Shown here: piece after piece, positions 10,501 through 21,762 of the stretch
How positions within the stretch are numbered: the first letter of the stretch is position 1
Layout of the letters: each line of letters starts with the position of its first letter
NCBI RefSeq assembly: GCF_039555335.1
Contig: NC_092628.1
Location: forward strand, 97,964,536 to 98,028,535
Source of the DNA: Amphiura filiformis
Taxonomy: Eukaryota > Echinodermata > Ophiuroidea > Amphilepidida > Amphiuridae
DNA: 64,000 nt
Direction: 5' to 3'
Translations under genes and position numbers: made by a program
The notes under the pieces: generated by a model
Database searches by the model: none
What the model was told of the DNA's origin: nothing
The model's input: the letters and a program-made list of their open reading frames with translations, nothing else

Positions 10501-13500
10501 TCGGAACCTAGGGCATTCATGAACAATGCCTCCGAGCCCTCCGTTCAACAGTTCAAGCACATTCACTTAAAAAGTAATATGGTACCGTAATGAATAATCA
10601 TGAAAAACAGCTGTTGTGATTTGAAAAAGTGACGGCCGCATATTTAAAACGTTCATTCCTATGGCTTAATTAAGGGGGTACTACACCCCTCGATAAATTT
10701 GTGTCTATTTTTGCATTTTTCTCAAAAACTAATAACACAGTGGTAACAAAAGTTATGTATATTATAGGGGCAAGGAATCAATTACTACACTGGAATATCA
10801 GTGACCCAAGACAAGCGGTTTGTTATTTATGATCAGAAATAAGGTACCGCTAGGATGTACCTCATTTCCTATCATATATACTGAGCCGCTTGTCTTGAGT
10901 CACTGAAATTTCAGTGTAGTAATTGGATTCCTTGCCCCAATAATATACATAACTTTTGTTACCAGTGTGTAATTATTTTTTGAGAAAAATGCAAAAATAG
11001 TCACAAATTTACCACATGGGTGTAGTACCCCCTTAATATCTACCTGGATGATTGAAAATATTCATACAAATTGACATATACTGCTTCAACCCAGAAGTAC
11101 AAACCAAATTTGTTGCATCGGGGGTAGATGCTTTGCGTCACATGCACTGACTGTGTGTTAAAAAACATGACGCATAAAGAGCATGGTGCGCGCAGAGAAG
11201 CATAAATTACACATACATTGTACTGAAATAATTATTCTCATACCTCCAGTTTCCGAGGTCTATTTACTTTGTACTTCTGAGTTGACAGACTTTATTTGGG
11301 TATCTGCAAACATGGTGGGTACAATTGGGCATTTTACCCATACCGCGGAAACATGGCATGTTGCCTCAGGGGATCGACGCTAAGTCAGGTACCGCGTGAG
11401 CAAACTCAAAAATAAGCGCAAACAGCGGCGTACATACTAAAAGAAACTTCGCGTAAGAAGAGCGATGTCGCCAGGTCTGTACGCTGTACGGCGTCAGCTG
11501 AATTGAGTACGCTTTACAGGCATGAAAAATTCCAATCTGTGTATTAATAATCTAAGATTTTACCACATTTATAATGTGAAGTAAATGGTTGTTTATGTTC
11601 AAAATGCTTATTAATTACAGAGAGGAAAAGATTCTACAAAAATGTGAGCATCAGCCAAATTGGTAGCAATAAATTTGAAGTCAACCTGGACAAAAGAAAG
11701 TTGAGGACACCATTGGGGAATATATTCACTGTACCAACAGAACCATTAGCCATTGCTGTAGCCACTGAGTGGGATGCCCAGAAAGAAATCATTAAACAAC
11801 ATACAATGCATCTGGTGAGGAATTAATGTTATAATTAGAGAATAAAGGTAGAACAACAAGGCCAAAGCCTGGGTTATTGAAGTAAGTAAGGCATCACAGT
11901 GTTATGATAAGTGCATGACAAAGCCTCCAGTCACACTACAGTGGAAACTCGTTAATACGAGATCGCTTAATGCGAGAATCCGCTTACTACGAACAGACAC
12001 TCGTGGTCCCGATTTCCCCCTATTATTTACTGTACAAAATAAACTGTTTAATACGAGGTAAATAATACGAAATCCGCATAATACGAGCACTTGCTGTCAG
12101 TCAAAGCTTTTGTTTTCTATTGTTTTTATGATGGATAAAACGAGCTAATTTCCCAAGGAAAATTTATGATGTAAATCATGTGAGAAGTTGACAAAATACT
12201 CGCTCGAGACATCACTTTAGCGGCAAATGATGAGGATTCCCTTTCCTATTTTTAGATGTTATAAAATCAAGTCATGACGAAATTTGCCATATAAGGCCAA
12301 TTATTGCTGACGACATCCATATCCATATCAGACATATCAGACTAGCCAATCGCAAACGCGGAAGTCTGCCCTTTGATCGAAAGTGGGAAACCCTTCAAGG
12401 CATGTTTACTAACTGCTGGAAGTAGGGGAAATCCCGATATCGCCATATAATTGTTTTATTTGGTTACGATAATCAGCTTGAGAAAATCATCTGAATTTCT
12501 TCAGAAAGCTGTGAGAAAAATGCCTCTTACCGAAAAACAAAAACAATTATTAGCCTATCATACCGATTGAGGGAATTTCAAACTGTGACATTGCTCGGAG
12601 GCTGCAAATCTAGTATAAAATAATGAAGATGGCTATGCAGACTCGACCAGTGAAGTTTTGCTTGTACAGCCCACTGAGCCGACTTTAGGCTTAAACACAT
12701 GCAGTCTTCCGACACATTTTGTACCCGACTTTTAAAACAAACTCCGCTTAATACGAGCTAAACATGCCGACCCCGGCGATCTCGTATTAACGAGTTTCCA
12801 CTGTATTAGGCCTATACTTGAGTGGCCCTCCGGGAAAACCATCAGCATGAATGCAAGAATATATCGTAAGTTCCTTTGTATTTCAATGTTACTTACAATA
12901 TACAGTTTGCATTCTTCAGATGATGTGAGTTTGTCAGGATAGTCCCAATTTTCAGCATTATTTGTTCAAAAGCATAAGAATATTAACTGAAAGCAGTCAG
13001 GACATATGCAGTACCGGTACATGTAAATGCATTGGTGATCATTATACCTTATTTGTTCCATTAACTGCCCATGCCCCTACCTAAGTGCCCAACCAGTGAC
13101 TTTACAAGTGAAAATGCAAATTGTTACTGCCCATGCAAATCTGGTTCATGGTCTGAAATATATGACATACTGATGTAGATGGATGGCTATTTTGAGCCAT
13201 TTTTGTCTTATGCAATTATGTAAACAAAGTAAAAAAATAAGTCCCCGCCAAAAATGACTTTGCTAAGCGCCCTGGGCAGTTAATGGAACGGATATGGTAT
13301 TTGATATCAATGTTGAATCCGGTATTTGATATATCAATGTAGTCATCTTGTTACAACCAATTAAATTACAAATTATAACTTTTGATTAGCCAAAGTAGAC
13401 ATGGTCAAAGATCAGACAAAACCTTGTAAAAGAGAAGTATCATTTAGAGTCTATGATTACATCTATCTACATGTGCAAGTAATCTTTTGGCATGGTTTTA

Positions 13501-16500
13501 CATATTCTTTTGCTTCTGATTTTTCTCCTTCCAGACATCATTATGTAACACTGCACAAGATAATCCTTCCATGAGAGCAAAAGACAAAGTTGTGAGAGGC
13601 ATTCTTCACTTTTTAGACACAGACACAATATGGTAAGTTGGCATTTTGTAAACAATTCGACTTCTAAACAGAAAATTGCTATGAAGTTTTCCATTGTTTG
13701 AAACAAGACTTCAGAATAAATGCTACCCTAGCCTGAAGTCAACTTCAATTGTGACATCAAATTCTGATTGTAACTTTGGATTAGCATGAATTAGACAGGG
13801 TATTTACACCACGTCCAGAATGTAGTCGACTTCAAACAAAGGGTGAATTAGACTTTTACGCCTTTGCTCATGCTTCAATAGTCATTATGAAATCGCCCTC
13901 TAAGGGAGTTTTTGTTTACATTGCAAAATTTTGAAGCGCAGATTTGAGTTTGAATTAAAAGAAACGGTCAACATTAGAACAAATGAAGTCTAAATTTGAC
14001 TGAAGTCAACTTAAGAGTCTAGATGTAAACAGGGTCTAGTATTAGTGTTTGGTTAAAGTACTAGGGGTAGGATTTGGGACATAGATAAGATCATTGATCC
14101 TTCATATGATAAGATTAATTTAAATAGGGTTATTGTTGCGTGTATTTCATTTCTTTTATTTCCACCATTGCTTCTTCACAGTTACAGGTTAAATGAACCA
14201 GTTGAACTAGTGCAATTCCAAACAGCTGAGTGGGATCCAATGTTAGAATGGATCAACAAGAAATATGACACAGAGATAACATCATCAACATCAATAGTTG
14301 GACCTCAGATACCGGATTCAACCAAGGAGATGATCACAAAGCATTTGAGCACAAGGAGTGATTGGGCACTAGTAGGTGAGTGATAAAGTTACCATTGTCA
14401 GGCCCAATTTTGACCTCAGGATATTCATTTCACATAACATAGTCACTCAATCAAGTAAACACTGATTTGCTATGTTCCCTTGATGGCCTGCCATGCTTGT
14501 AGAAGAAGAACATGAGTAAAAATATGTACTCCCAGTCGATGCACAGCACATACCACACCTTTAAGCTTCAGAATGAAACACCAGATGTGAAAAGTTGTGG
14601 TCTACAACATGCCATTCAGTCCTACTATGTAGCCTATTGTAGGGGCAAATTGGGCCTAGGGGAAATCAGACCCTTATCCGTGTGCTCAAGGTGAAATTTA
14701 CCCCTACCCATGTTACTGTCTTGCTAAAAGAAATAGCAATCAGTGGCTTTAAGGTGCTGAGGACAAATTTCTTCATCAAGGGAAGACAATTTCATTATTG
14801 TGTTAAGGCGACACAATCTTTTGTTGGTCAAAGCAACAACAACAAAAAATCAATTTTCATTGTCTAAATCAATATATTATTGAAAAATAACACTTTGATG
14901 TTTTGCAAAAGTTCATTCTACAAATCGTATACTTTGAAAACTTGCTTGATTTATTGTTAATGAGTTATGTACATTTTACAAAAGTGTTGTTGTTTCAGCC
15001 CTCTTTACATCATAACTCAAGAACCACAGGACCTACAAAAGTATATCTGTGATATTTGAATCCTTCTACATGCTCGCTATGAATTGAGCTATGCAATTTT
15101 TGCCAAAGCTCACTACCATTTGCACGATGCTGTGAACTACCAAATTGCAAACTTGTTTAAAATAGTTGCTAACCTCAAAGGTCTAGTGTACATGTATATA
15201 ATAAATGGATCATGATTTACACTTTTTTGTACTTACCAGGTTATGAGAATACAGTGCAGTGTTTGAAATCTGTGGTGCTAGCATTTGCTTTGATAGATAG
15301 GGAAATTACCGTAGAGAGGGCAGTCGACTTGTCTAATTTGGAATTGAATTACCAGGTGAGTACTACTACATACAGGCAGCCCTGCATAGAATACTGCACG
15401 TGTAATAGAAGAGTACACAATTTATTTTGCACTAAAAATCTGTAATGAGCATAATATCAGTGAAAGATACTGGACTGTAAGCCTCTATTATGGTGATACC
15501 TTAGATTTAACTGGACATTGTACAGTGATATAGTCCTATAACTTTGATGACCAAATTGTACTCATTGAATAACCTAACTTGCAGACTATTCTTAAAATTC
15601 ATCTATATTTCAGTGTTCCACATCTTCCGCATATGCACTTAATACGAAAGCTAAAGTTTACTTGATCTAATGGCAGCACAGTTTTTCCAGAATTTAACTA
15701 TTTTGCCATTCCACCTTTCATTGACCTTTTTGGTAAATCCCATAATTCCTTGCGATTGGACCTGAGATGTCTTCATTTGACGTCACACCAACTTGCAATG
15801 CACAGTAGCGGTGATCACAATGTGCCGTGCGCATCAGCATGACCTCAAATGAGTATCCGACCATAATGGCTGCAAGGATGTTTTCTTTTATTTGAGATAT
15901 CAGCAACGACAAATTGCAGAAATACTAGTAACCAAGTTATAAAACTAAGACAGTAGAAGGTACAGATTCAAACCCTTTGGTTTATACACGTCATGCATGT
16001 CATGAGTGCCTATGACAATAACCTTATTCAAAGGTGCAGCAAGACAATCAGGCTTACTATGGTAAATGTTGACAGTGTAAAATATTCACCAAAACTGGTT
16101 GAAAAGTGCCCAATTTTGTAAAAACTCCTAAACAGCCTGTTTTAGTGAACTTGGTTAAAATTTTACAGAATAAAAAACTTTCCTTGGCATTTTATAGATC
16201 TAGTTTCTGGAAATTGATAAACAAAAATTTGGGTTAAAAAACATTTTTTTGGGGATTTTCTCCAAAATGTGAGCATTTCTTCCCAAATTTAACTTCACAG
16301 ATGGATTTGTAAAGTAGTGTTTGCCATTTTAAATATGTCTAAGGCTCTAAGGTTTCCATAATAAATTAAGGGTTTCCAGGGTTATGACCAACCTTAAATT
16401 TCAATACAATGTTAAATCATGGCTTACTATGCTGTTGAATTTGGTCACATTCAAGTTCTTCGACAGCATTTTGTAGGCTCATTCCAAGTTTGCTAGCTTC

Positions 16501-16866
16501 AAATTATTGAAATCTACGCTCTACTAGAGATCATCAAACAGAAGATTTCACTATATCTGGCTCTAAGCCCTCAATATGTCGTTGCTACACATAATTATTG
16601 CAATACAAGTAAAACTTTGTCACAGTTTTGCTATGCAAAATTCTGACACTAAATTATGCCCTGAATGTTGCAACTTGGGTTGCCTTATCTTATGCTAGTA
16701 TTTTCTGCCTGTGTTATTTCTGTTGCAGGTCCAGAGATGGGGCAATGTGGAATGGTCACATGATATTGAATATGCCGACTCAAAGGCAAGAGTTGCAGCA
16801 GCATCACTCTTTGTTCACCTGGTCACAGAACAAACAAAGAAAATTAGCAAATCATCATTATTATAG
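7522..16866 (+). CDS. ATPAF2: ATP synthase mitochondrial F1 complex assembly factor 2 (six exons)
   Basis: Exons 7522-7609, 11621-11814, 13535-13632, 14182-14375, 15240-15355 and 16729-16866 join in frame (828 nt, 275 aa, TAG stop) with GT-AG introns. The family (ATP12 in yeast) is a matrix chaperone that binds the F1 alpha subunit during ATP synthase assembly. Exon 1 encodes a basic, Arg/Leu-rich N-terminus starting MLGTMLGAKCLRLQRG, with no acidic residue in its first 28 or so, as expected for a mitochondrial presequence. It ends in phase 1 and joins exon 2 as ...FR-E-RKRFYKNVSI. Family-typical stretches follow: IAVATEWDAQ, TSLCNTAQDNP, FLDTDTICYRL, EWDPMLEWINKKY, SSTSIVGPQIP, LAFALIDREITVERAV and WGNVEWSHDIEYADSKAR. 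Length is close to the human protein (289 aa). The start is the first ATG of exon 1; a second ATG four codons on is possible. The gene converges on DRC3. Confidence 0.95.
8232..8601. mobile_element. TTAA-flanked palindromic MITE, copy 1
   Basis: Bounded by TTAAGGTGGTACTACACCCC and its inverted counterpart ending GGTGTAGCGCCACCTTAA. Internal arms match along most of their length (AACAAAAGTTATGTATATTA; CAAGACAAG-GG). TTAA at both ends fits piggyBac-type insertion. It lies in ATPAF2 intron 1. Confidence 0.85.
8602..10669. other. ATPAF2 intron 1 interior without recognised gene
   Basis: Between the two TTAA elements there are no exons, RNA genes or clear repeats that I can name. The sequence is AT-rich with scattered short frames. 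Confidence 0.5.
10670..11036. mobile_element. TTAA-flanked palindromic MITE, copy 2
   Basis: Same family as the element at 8232: TTAAGGGGGTACTACACCCC at the left, GTGTAGTACCCCCTTAA at the right, and shared interior phrases (AACAAAAGTTATGTATATTA, AAGACAAGCGG). It lies in the same ATPAF2 intron. Confidence 0.85.
11939..12803. mobile_element. Decayed pogo/Tigger-like DNA transposon (865 bp, TA duplication)
   Basis: Terminal inverted repeats CAGTGGAAACTCGTTAATAC ... inverted, flanked by TA on both sides (11937-11938 and 12804-12805). The terminal CAGTGGAA...CGTTAATACGA pattern is typical of pogo/Tigger elements. At about 12520-12608 a relic resembles the N-terminal helix-turn-helix of such transposases: PLTEKQKQLLAYHTD, then after a frame slip EGISNCDIARRLQI. 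The rest of the transposase is gone. It lies in ATPAF2 intron 2. Confidence 0.8.
13044..13300. mobile_element. Degenerate AATAAGCGCCCA-family MITE, copy A
   Basis: Left ATACCTTATTTGTTCCATTA-ACTGCCCATGCCCC; right, inverted, ATACCATATCCGTTCCATTA-ACTGCCCAGGGCGC. Interior GACTTTGCTAAGCGCCCTGG matches the copies at 22693 and 57645. Confidence 0.7.
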
Positions 16867-19800
16867 CACAGGATATGTGGATCAAACTGATGTGCATGAA
16901 GGACATTGAGGTATCTGAAATAACTGAATAGTTAACTTCAAGGAGTCATTGTGAGAATCAACTAGAATTGCTTTCTAATGCAATTATACTCAACATTACA
17001 GCCAATCTGTGTGAAAAACTAAGTCTTGTACCATCTGTCAGTTTCTCTAGCCTCCTAGTAAGAAAACAATTCAACAGTGAAATTTACCTCGTAACGAACC
17101 TAAGGGGACAAAAGCCCAGGACTCACCAATACTTTGGTCCTAATTAGAGTTAAGGGCAACATACCGATTTCACCTGAAACTATCAGTCTGCCTCCAGCTT
17201 CCCATCTTTTTGGGTGGGTGAACACCTGTGATTGGTTGAAGGTGTGTGACCTGATTGACAACCTCACTCCACCCTCTTTAGTTGTTGGCATCTGAAGAAA
17301 GCCAGCCACAGTAACATTTAAGTTGTGTCTTTTTTAGATGGTATGATCAAACAAGTGATAGCCTCATCTTCATGTTGGTATATCACTCATACATTGCTCT
17401 GAGCTATAGACGTTTTTAAATAGGAAGTGGTGCAAAGATGGCTGCTGTTTGTTTATGATGACCAGTTTATAATAGTATCCCAGGTCATTATGCAGCTGTT
17501 GGATGCAGCACTTATGCTATAGTATTTTGCAGTAAACCTTCGACGAGCGCGACTACTGTGATGTTGCAAATTCGGAGCTAACAATGCGTACAGCCAGAGA
17601 AGATGATAAAAGAGGAGGTCGCTCGCTGCCCACATCAAATAAATAATGTGTGCATCCGCCTATTGATGGAAACAATGATCTAATCCGATTGATCAACTAA
17701 TACGATAAGTGGCTTTTGCGAGTCACGACTGTCTAGCTCTAAACGACGCATGCCCGGATATCAATTTGTTACGTCAGTTGACCGCGAAATATAATTTCTG
17801 TATTGTTTGGCATGACTGGCTGCTAAGTTTGACCCGAGATCCCTGTGAAAAAGACCGCATTTTGGATCCAAATAGCATTTTTGGACACGTTTGGACACAA
17901 AAGCGGGAGTATATGGAGAAACTGACACGAGTTTGAATTACTGATTACACTGGTTTTATGTTTCCGTAAACGGCCGCAAATATTCAAATAGTTATCATTT
18001 AAATTTCTTTTCCTTTGACCTTATATTAATTTGACTGGAAAATTAATTATGCTTGACTTTCCATAACTTAACAATTTTTTTGATTTTTGTAATGGGAGTT
18101 GCAATATATAGAATGCTTCTTCACTCGTTTAAAAATCATGGTCACCCTGGTTAGTATTTTTTTTTTTAAACAAAAAAAGCATGATTTGACTGCAAAATTG
18201 GGACTTTAACGATGTACTTCCGTGTGTGGAATATTTTCTCCACTGGAGAGAACTACCAAATCAGGCAAGCGTGTGGCGGATGAACAGATTACCACAAAGG
18301 AAGTTTCAAGTGGTGTTTTAAGTACCCCAAACAAAGAAAAGTGAATAGAGGTTAACTGTGGGTAATCGGATTATATGTTCGAGCGATCTCCTCTTTTCTC
18401 ATCTTCTCTGGTACAGCGCACAGTTCATTCATAAATTTCCACCCGGCAACTGCAGATTGCCTCAGCAGCCAATCGGAGATGCATGCGTCCAACGCAGTAA
18501 ATATGTGATGTATGCTTAAAATACGCACTCGTCAAAGGTTTACTGCAAATGATTATAGTTGTGCTTTGTGTAACACAATGTGACGCATTGTGTCACTAAC
18601 GAGATACACATGTAAAGATGCTAGCGTACGCTTTGTTACACTGCGTACACACCTGGTGCATGTGACCAGCTTTTCCAAATGTTTCAGATGCTGACTTGAA
18701 AAGGTCTATATAGTGATACACTTTCTGCTTCAAACATCAAAACCACTGAAGCAAGTTAAGTTAAAACTTGGAATCAGATTAATTTGGTGATAGGCCTTCA
18801 TGCAAAGGTAGAATATGAAAAAACAAAAATTGGATCACCCACATTTAATAATCCTGTATGTAGGTTTTCATACATATGATGGGTTTAGGCCACTCAAGAA
18901 GAGTTGTAAAATTAGCATTGACTGTGGTGAATAAAACAGAATGAAACAATATTTGTTAAGAAAGTCATTGATTTATATTTCTTGTTATTGATAGGAATTC
19001 ACAATATTTGGGTTTGATTTTTTTCTCTTCTTAGTGGTTACCTTTGACAATATGCTCTGTACTGCATTTATGTACATTGCACATCAACATGAATTATTCC
19101 CACCGCTATAAGGAAGTCTTCACTTGATTGAAAAGTCATCACTTTGAGTACAATTAATTAAAAGCAATAAAATCCAGATGAACATGTAGAGAATTTTTTA
19201 AGCAGCAACATGATACTACACCTGTTTAAAGATATCAGAATGACCAAGAAATTAATTAGTGAATGACCTTTGGTCTGATTCCAAACATTTGCATGACAGT
19301 TAGATTTACTGTGCTAGAGGATACATTTTAATGTGTATAATGAATGACCTTGCAAAATGCTCTCCATATTGAAAAACATACGGTCAACTTGGTCAATTAC
19401 TGATGGATGGGATATGCTTATCACTGCCGACTTTAGGTGAGTGGTACATGTTAGGCTATGTTACGTCACACTGTGTAATCTGTTTTTGCATATAACAAAT
19501 CCGGTCAAACTTCATTCAATCAATAATTTCACAATCATTTGGACTTGTTTTTACACAAATTTGGTATCACACTGCAGCTAACTGAATTCTTCTCCAATTC
19601 ATATCAGTTTTATTACTTTCATTTAAGTATACTCAGAGTTGCGGCCAATTGACCAGCCAATCAAATGGAGTATGTACTTATATGTAATAATTGCCTAATT
19701 GTTCATGAACAACCATCTTAGTAATCAGGCAGTTGAGTGAATGCCAAATATGAAATGTAAAATGTATACATTAAAATCTTGCCATGATGTGCCTTCCAGT

Positions 19801-20400
19801 TTGTCATGCCCTAGAGTGCAAATTTGGCTTGAAATATTGTGTGTTGTTACGAAAGAATTGAGTGCATCATGAGCATACAATCATTTTGTACCAATGGATG
19901 ACCTTTGTTACCATTTTACAGTTTCATAACAGTTAAAAACAGTAGCTTTTTAATTTTACTTAAACCTGATTGATGTTTCACAAAGGCACTGTACATTCAG
20001 TTGATAATAATTATGTATTGCAAATATGGACGGAATTTTCAGAAATATTTTCTCTATATACAAAAAAATGGAAGCAAACTATACATATTTACAATAAATT
20101 CAATAGGGAAAATATGTTACAAATATTAAACAACCTTGTCTTCTCTGCAGCTGGTTTAATTCCACTCACTCCACACAACCTGTCTTCCAATTTAAATGTA
20201 TAATACCATTTGTGGTTGGCTATGAAGATCCAACATGAAACAGTCCTATCCAGGAACTTCAGTGTCTGAGTTTGATATAATCACTCTAGGTGACTATCGC
20301 CATGACAATGTGGTTAAGATTTTAGCCAATCAAAGAGTTTGTGATGCAAACATTGGGTTTGTGTGGAGTGAATGGAATCAAACCGGGTGATTGAGACTAT
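16867..20400. other. ATPAF2-DRC3 intergenic region, left part
   Basis: The one structure seen is an inverted pair at about 17510-17640 and 18370-18560: GCAGTAAACCTTCGACGAGC and GAGAAGATGATAAAAGAGGA recur inverted with changes. This suggests a degraded element of about 1.1 kb. The open frame at 17709-17936 lies inside it and is not recognised. From 18600 to 20400 I see no gene or named repeat. Confidence 0.5.
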
Positions 20401-20455
20401 CCACAGCCTTCCTGGAAATGAAACAAGTGGTTTTAACCCAAATAGGTTTCATCAC

Positions 20456-20746
20456 ATATGTGTACATCCATATCAAAAGGATGCACTTGTCGGCTGCTAC
20501 ATGTGTCTCTTTTTACATAATAGCTACGAATAAATACCAGACTCATCTCAAGTGGAGGTCACTTCAAATCATCCCAAGTCACATGGTTTAGGAATGTTCT
20601 ACCTGTATTCTCAAAGCATGTAACTTGGGGATGATTTAAAGTCACCTCCTTGAGATGAGTCTGGTATTTGTTCCTAGCTAATTATGTAAAAAGAGACACA
20701 TGTAGCAGCCGACAAGTGCATCCTTTTGATATGGATGTTCACATAT
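20456..20746. repeat. Large imperfect palindrome (arms about 145 bp)
   Basis: ACATCCATATCAAAAGGATG-CACTTGTCGGCTGCTACATG at the left is repeated inverted at the right, and the arms continue through ATACCAGACTCATCTCAAG to a centre near 20600. A diverged relative of one arm (GTGTCTCTTTTT...AAATCATCCCCAAGT) sits inside the element at 60481. Confidence 0.8.
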
Positions 20747-20840
20747 TGGTAGGTTTCATCACATTGCAGTCAATTCAACATACCACTGGCAATGGTGGTC
20801 CTCAAAGAATGTTGCCACATGAAATAAGAAATGGATTAAC

Positions 20841-21168
20841 CACAGAATTAAAGACAGAGAATCGGGACTCGACCGCCATCTTGATACAGGCATGGAGCAA
20901 AAATTGGGGGTTTTCGGTTTCCCTCGGAATGCACTCGAGACCTTTGTTGTCATGCAAGCGCGACATGGATGAAGGGCGCATTTGAGAGACGCACTTGTTG
21001 CGACCTGCACGCGAGTACCAAGACGCTTAATGAAACGCAGAATTGTTTTCGTTCGTCTCCGTGCACCGTCGGCAATGACCCGAATACCCCCAATTTTCTC
21101 CCCATAGCTGACGGCGCGATTGTACATGGCGGTATAGGGAGTCCCGGTTCTCCTTCTCTAATTCTGTG
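20841..21168. mobile_element. hAT-like MITE with perfect 8-bp target duplication
   Basis: Terminal inverted repeats start CACAGAATTA-AAG-CAGAGAA and end inverted TTCTCTAATTCTGTG. GGATTAAC flanks it on both sides (20833-20840 and 21169-21176). An 8-bp duplication fits the hAT superfamily. A partial relative of its right end is at about 26031-26133. Confidence 0.82.
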
Positions 21169-21762
21169 GGATTAACACAAGTGCTAAATTGGGCATTTGT
21201 TTGTCATGTTATAAGTCACTTGCAAACTGTATGGTTTTATAGTCCCACCATGATATATGTAGCATGTCTATCCTGAATTGATAATACTGCCACCACCCAT
21301 TTAGGTTTACAGTTATTGATTGATGTTGAATGTTGGTATTAAGGTTTCATTTTTTGATAATGTACCTTGACAGAGAAAACAAAAATTTAAGTCTTGATTG
21401 ATGTTGTTGCACGGTATTTACATATTCTTATCATTTAATGCACGATTGATGCTAACTTTTATATAATGAGACCTACTCCCACAAAATGAGCAGAAAGTTG
21501 CACAATATTAATTTTTGAGTTAGGGCCAACTTCAACTCTCTGGATCACTTATATATCACTTGCCATTTCTGCTTCCTCACTTGGTATCTAGAAGTCAAAA
21601 TTTCAAAGATTTCTTTTGTTTTCTGGCATGTTCAATGAACCATATCTCCCATTTCTTCCCTGGCGACTTTCCACTCATTTTGTGAGAATATGTCTCTAAT
21701 GTGCATGTAAATTTGAGTGTAAAATGCTTCTGACTTCAAGACAGTGGTTATTGCAGGGTATC

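Noticed and set aside
17709-17936. 75-codon frame with a non-repetitive composition
   Set aside because: No recognisable family, no splice sites, and it lies inside a probable degraded inverted-repeat element; too weak to call a gene.
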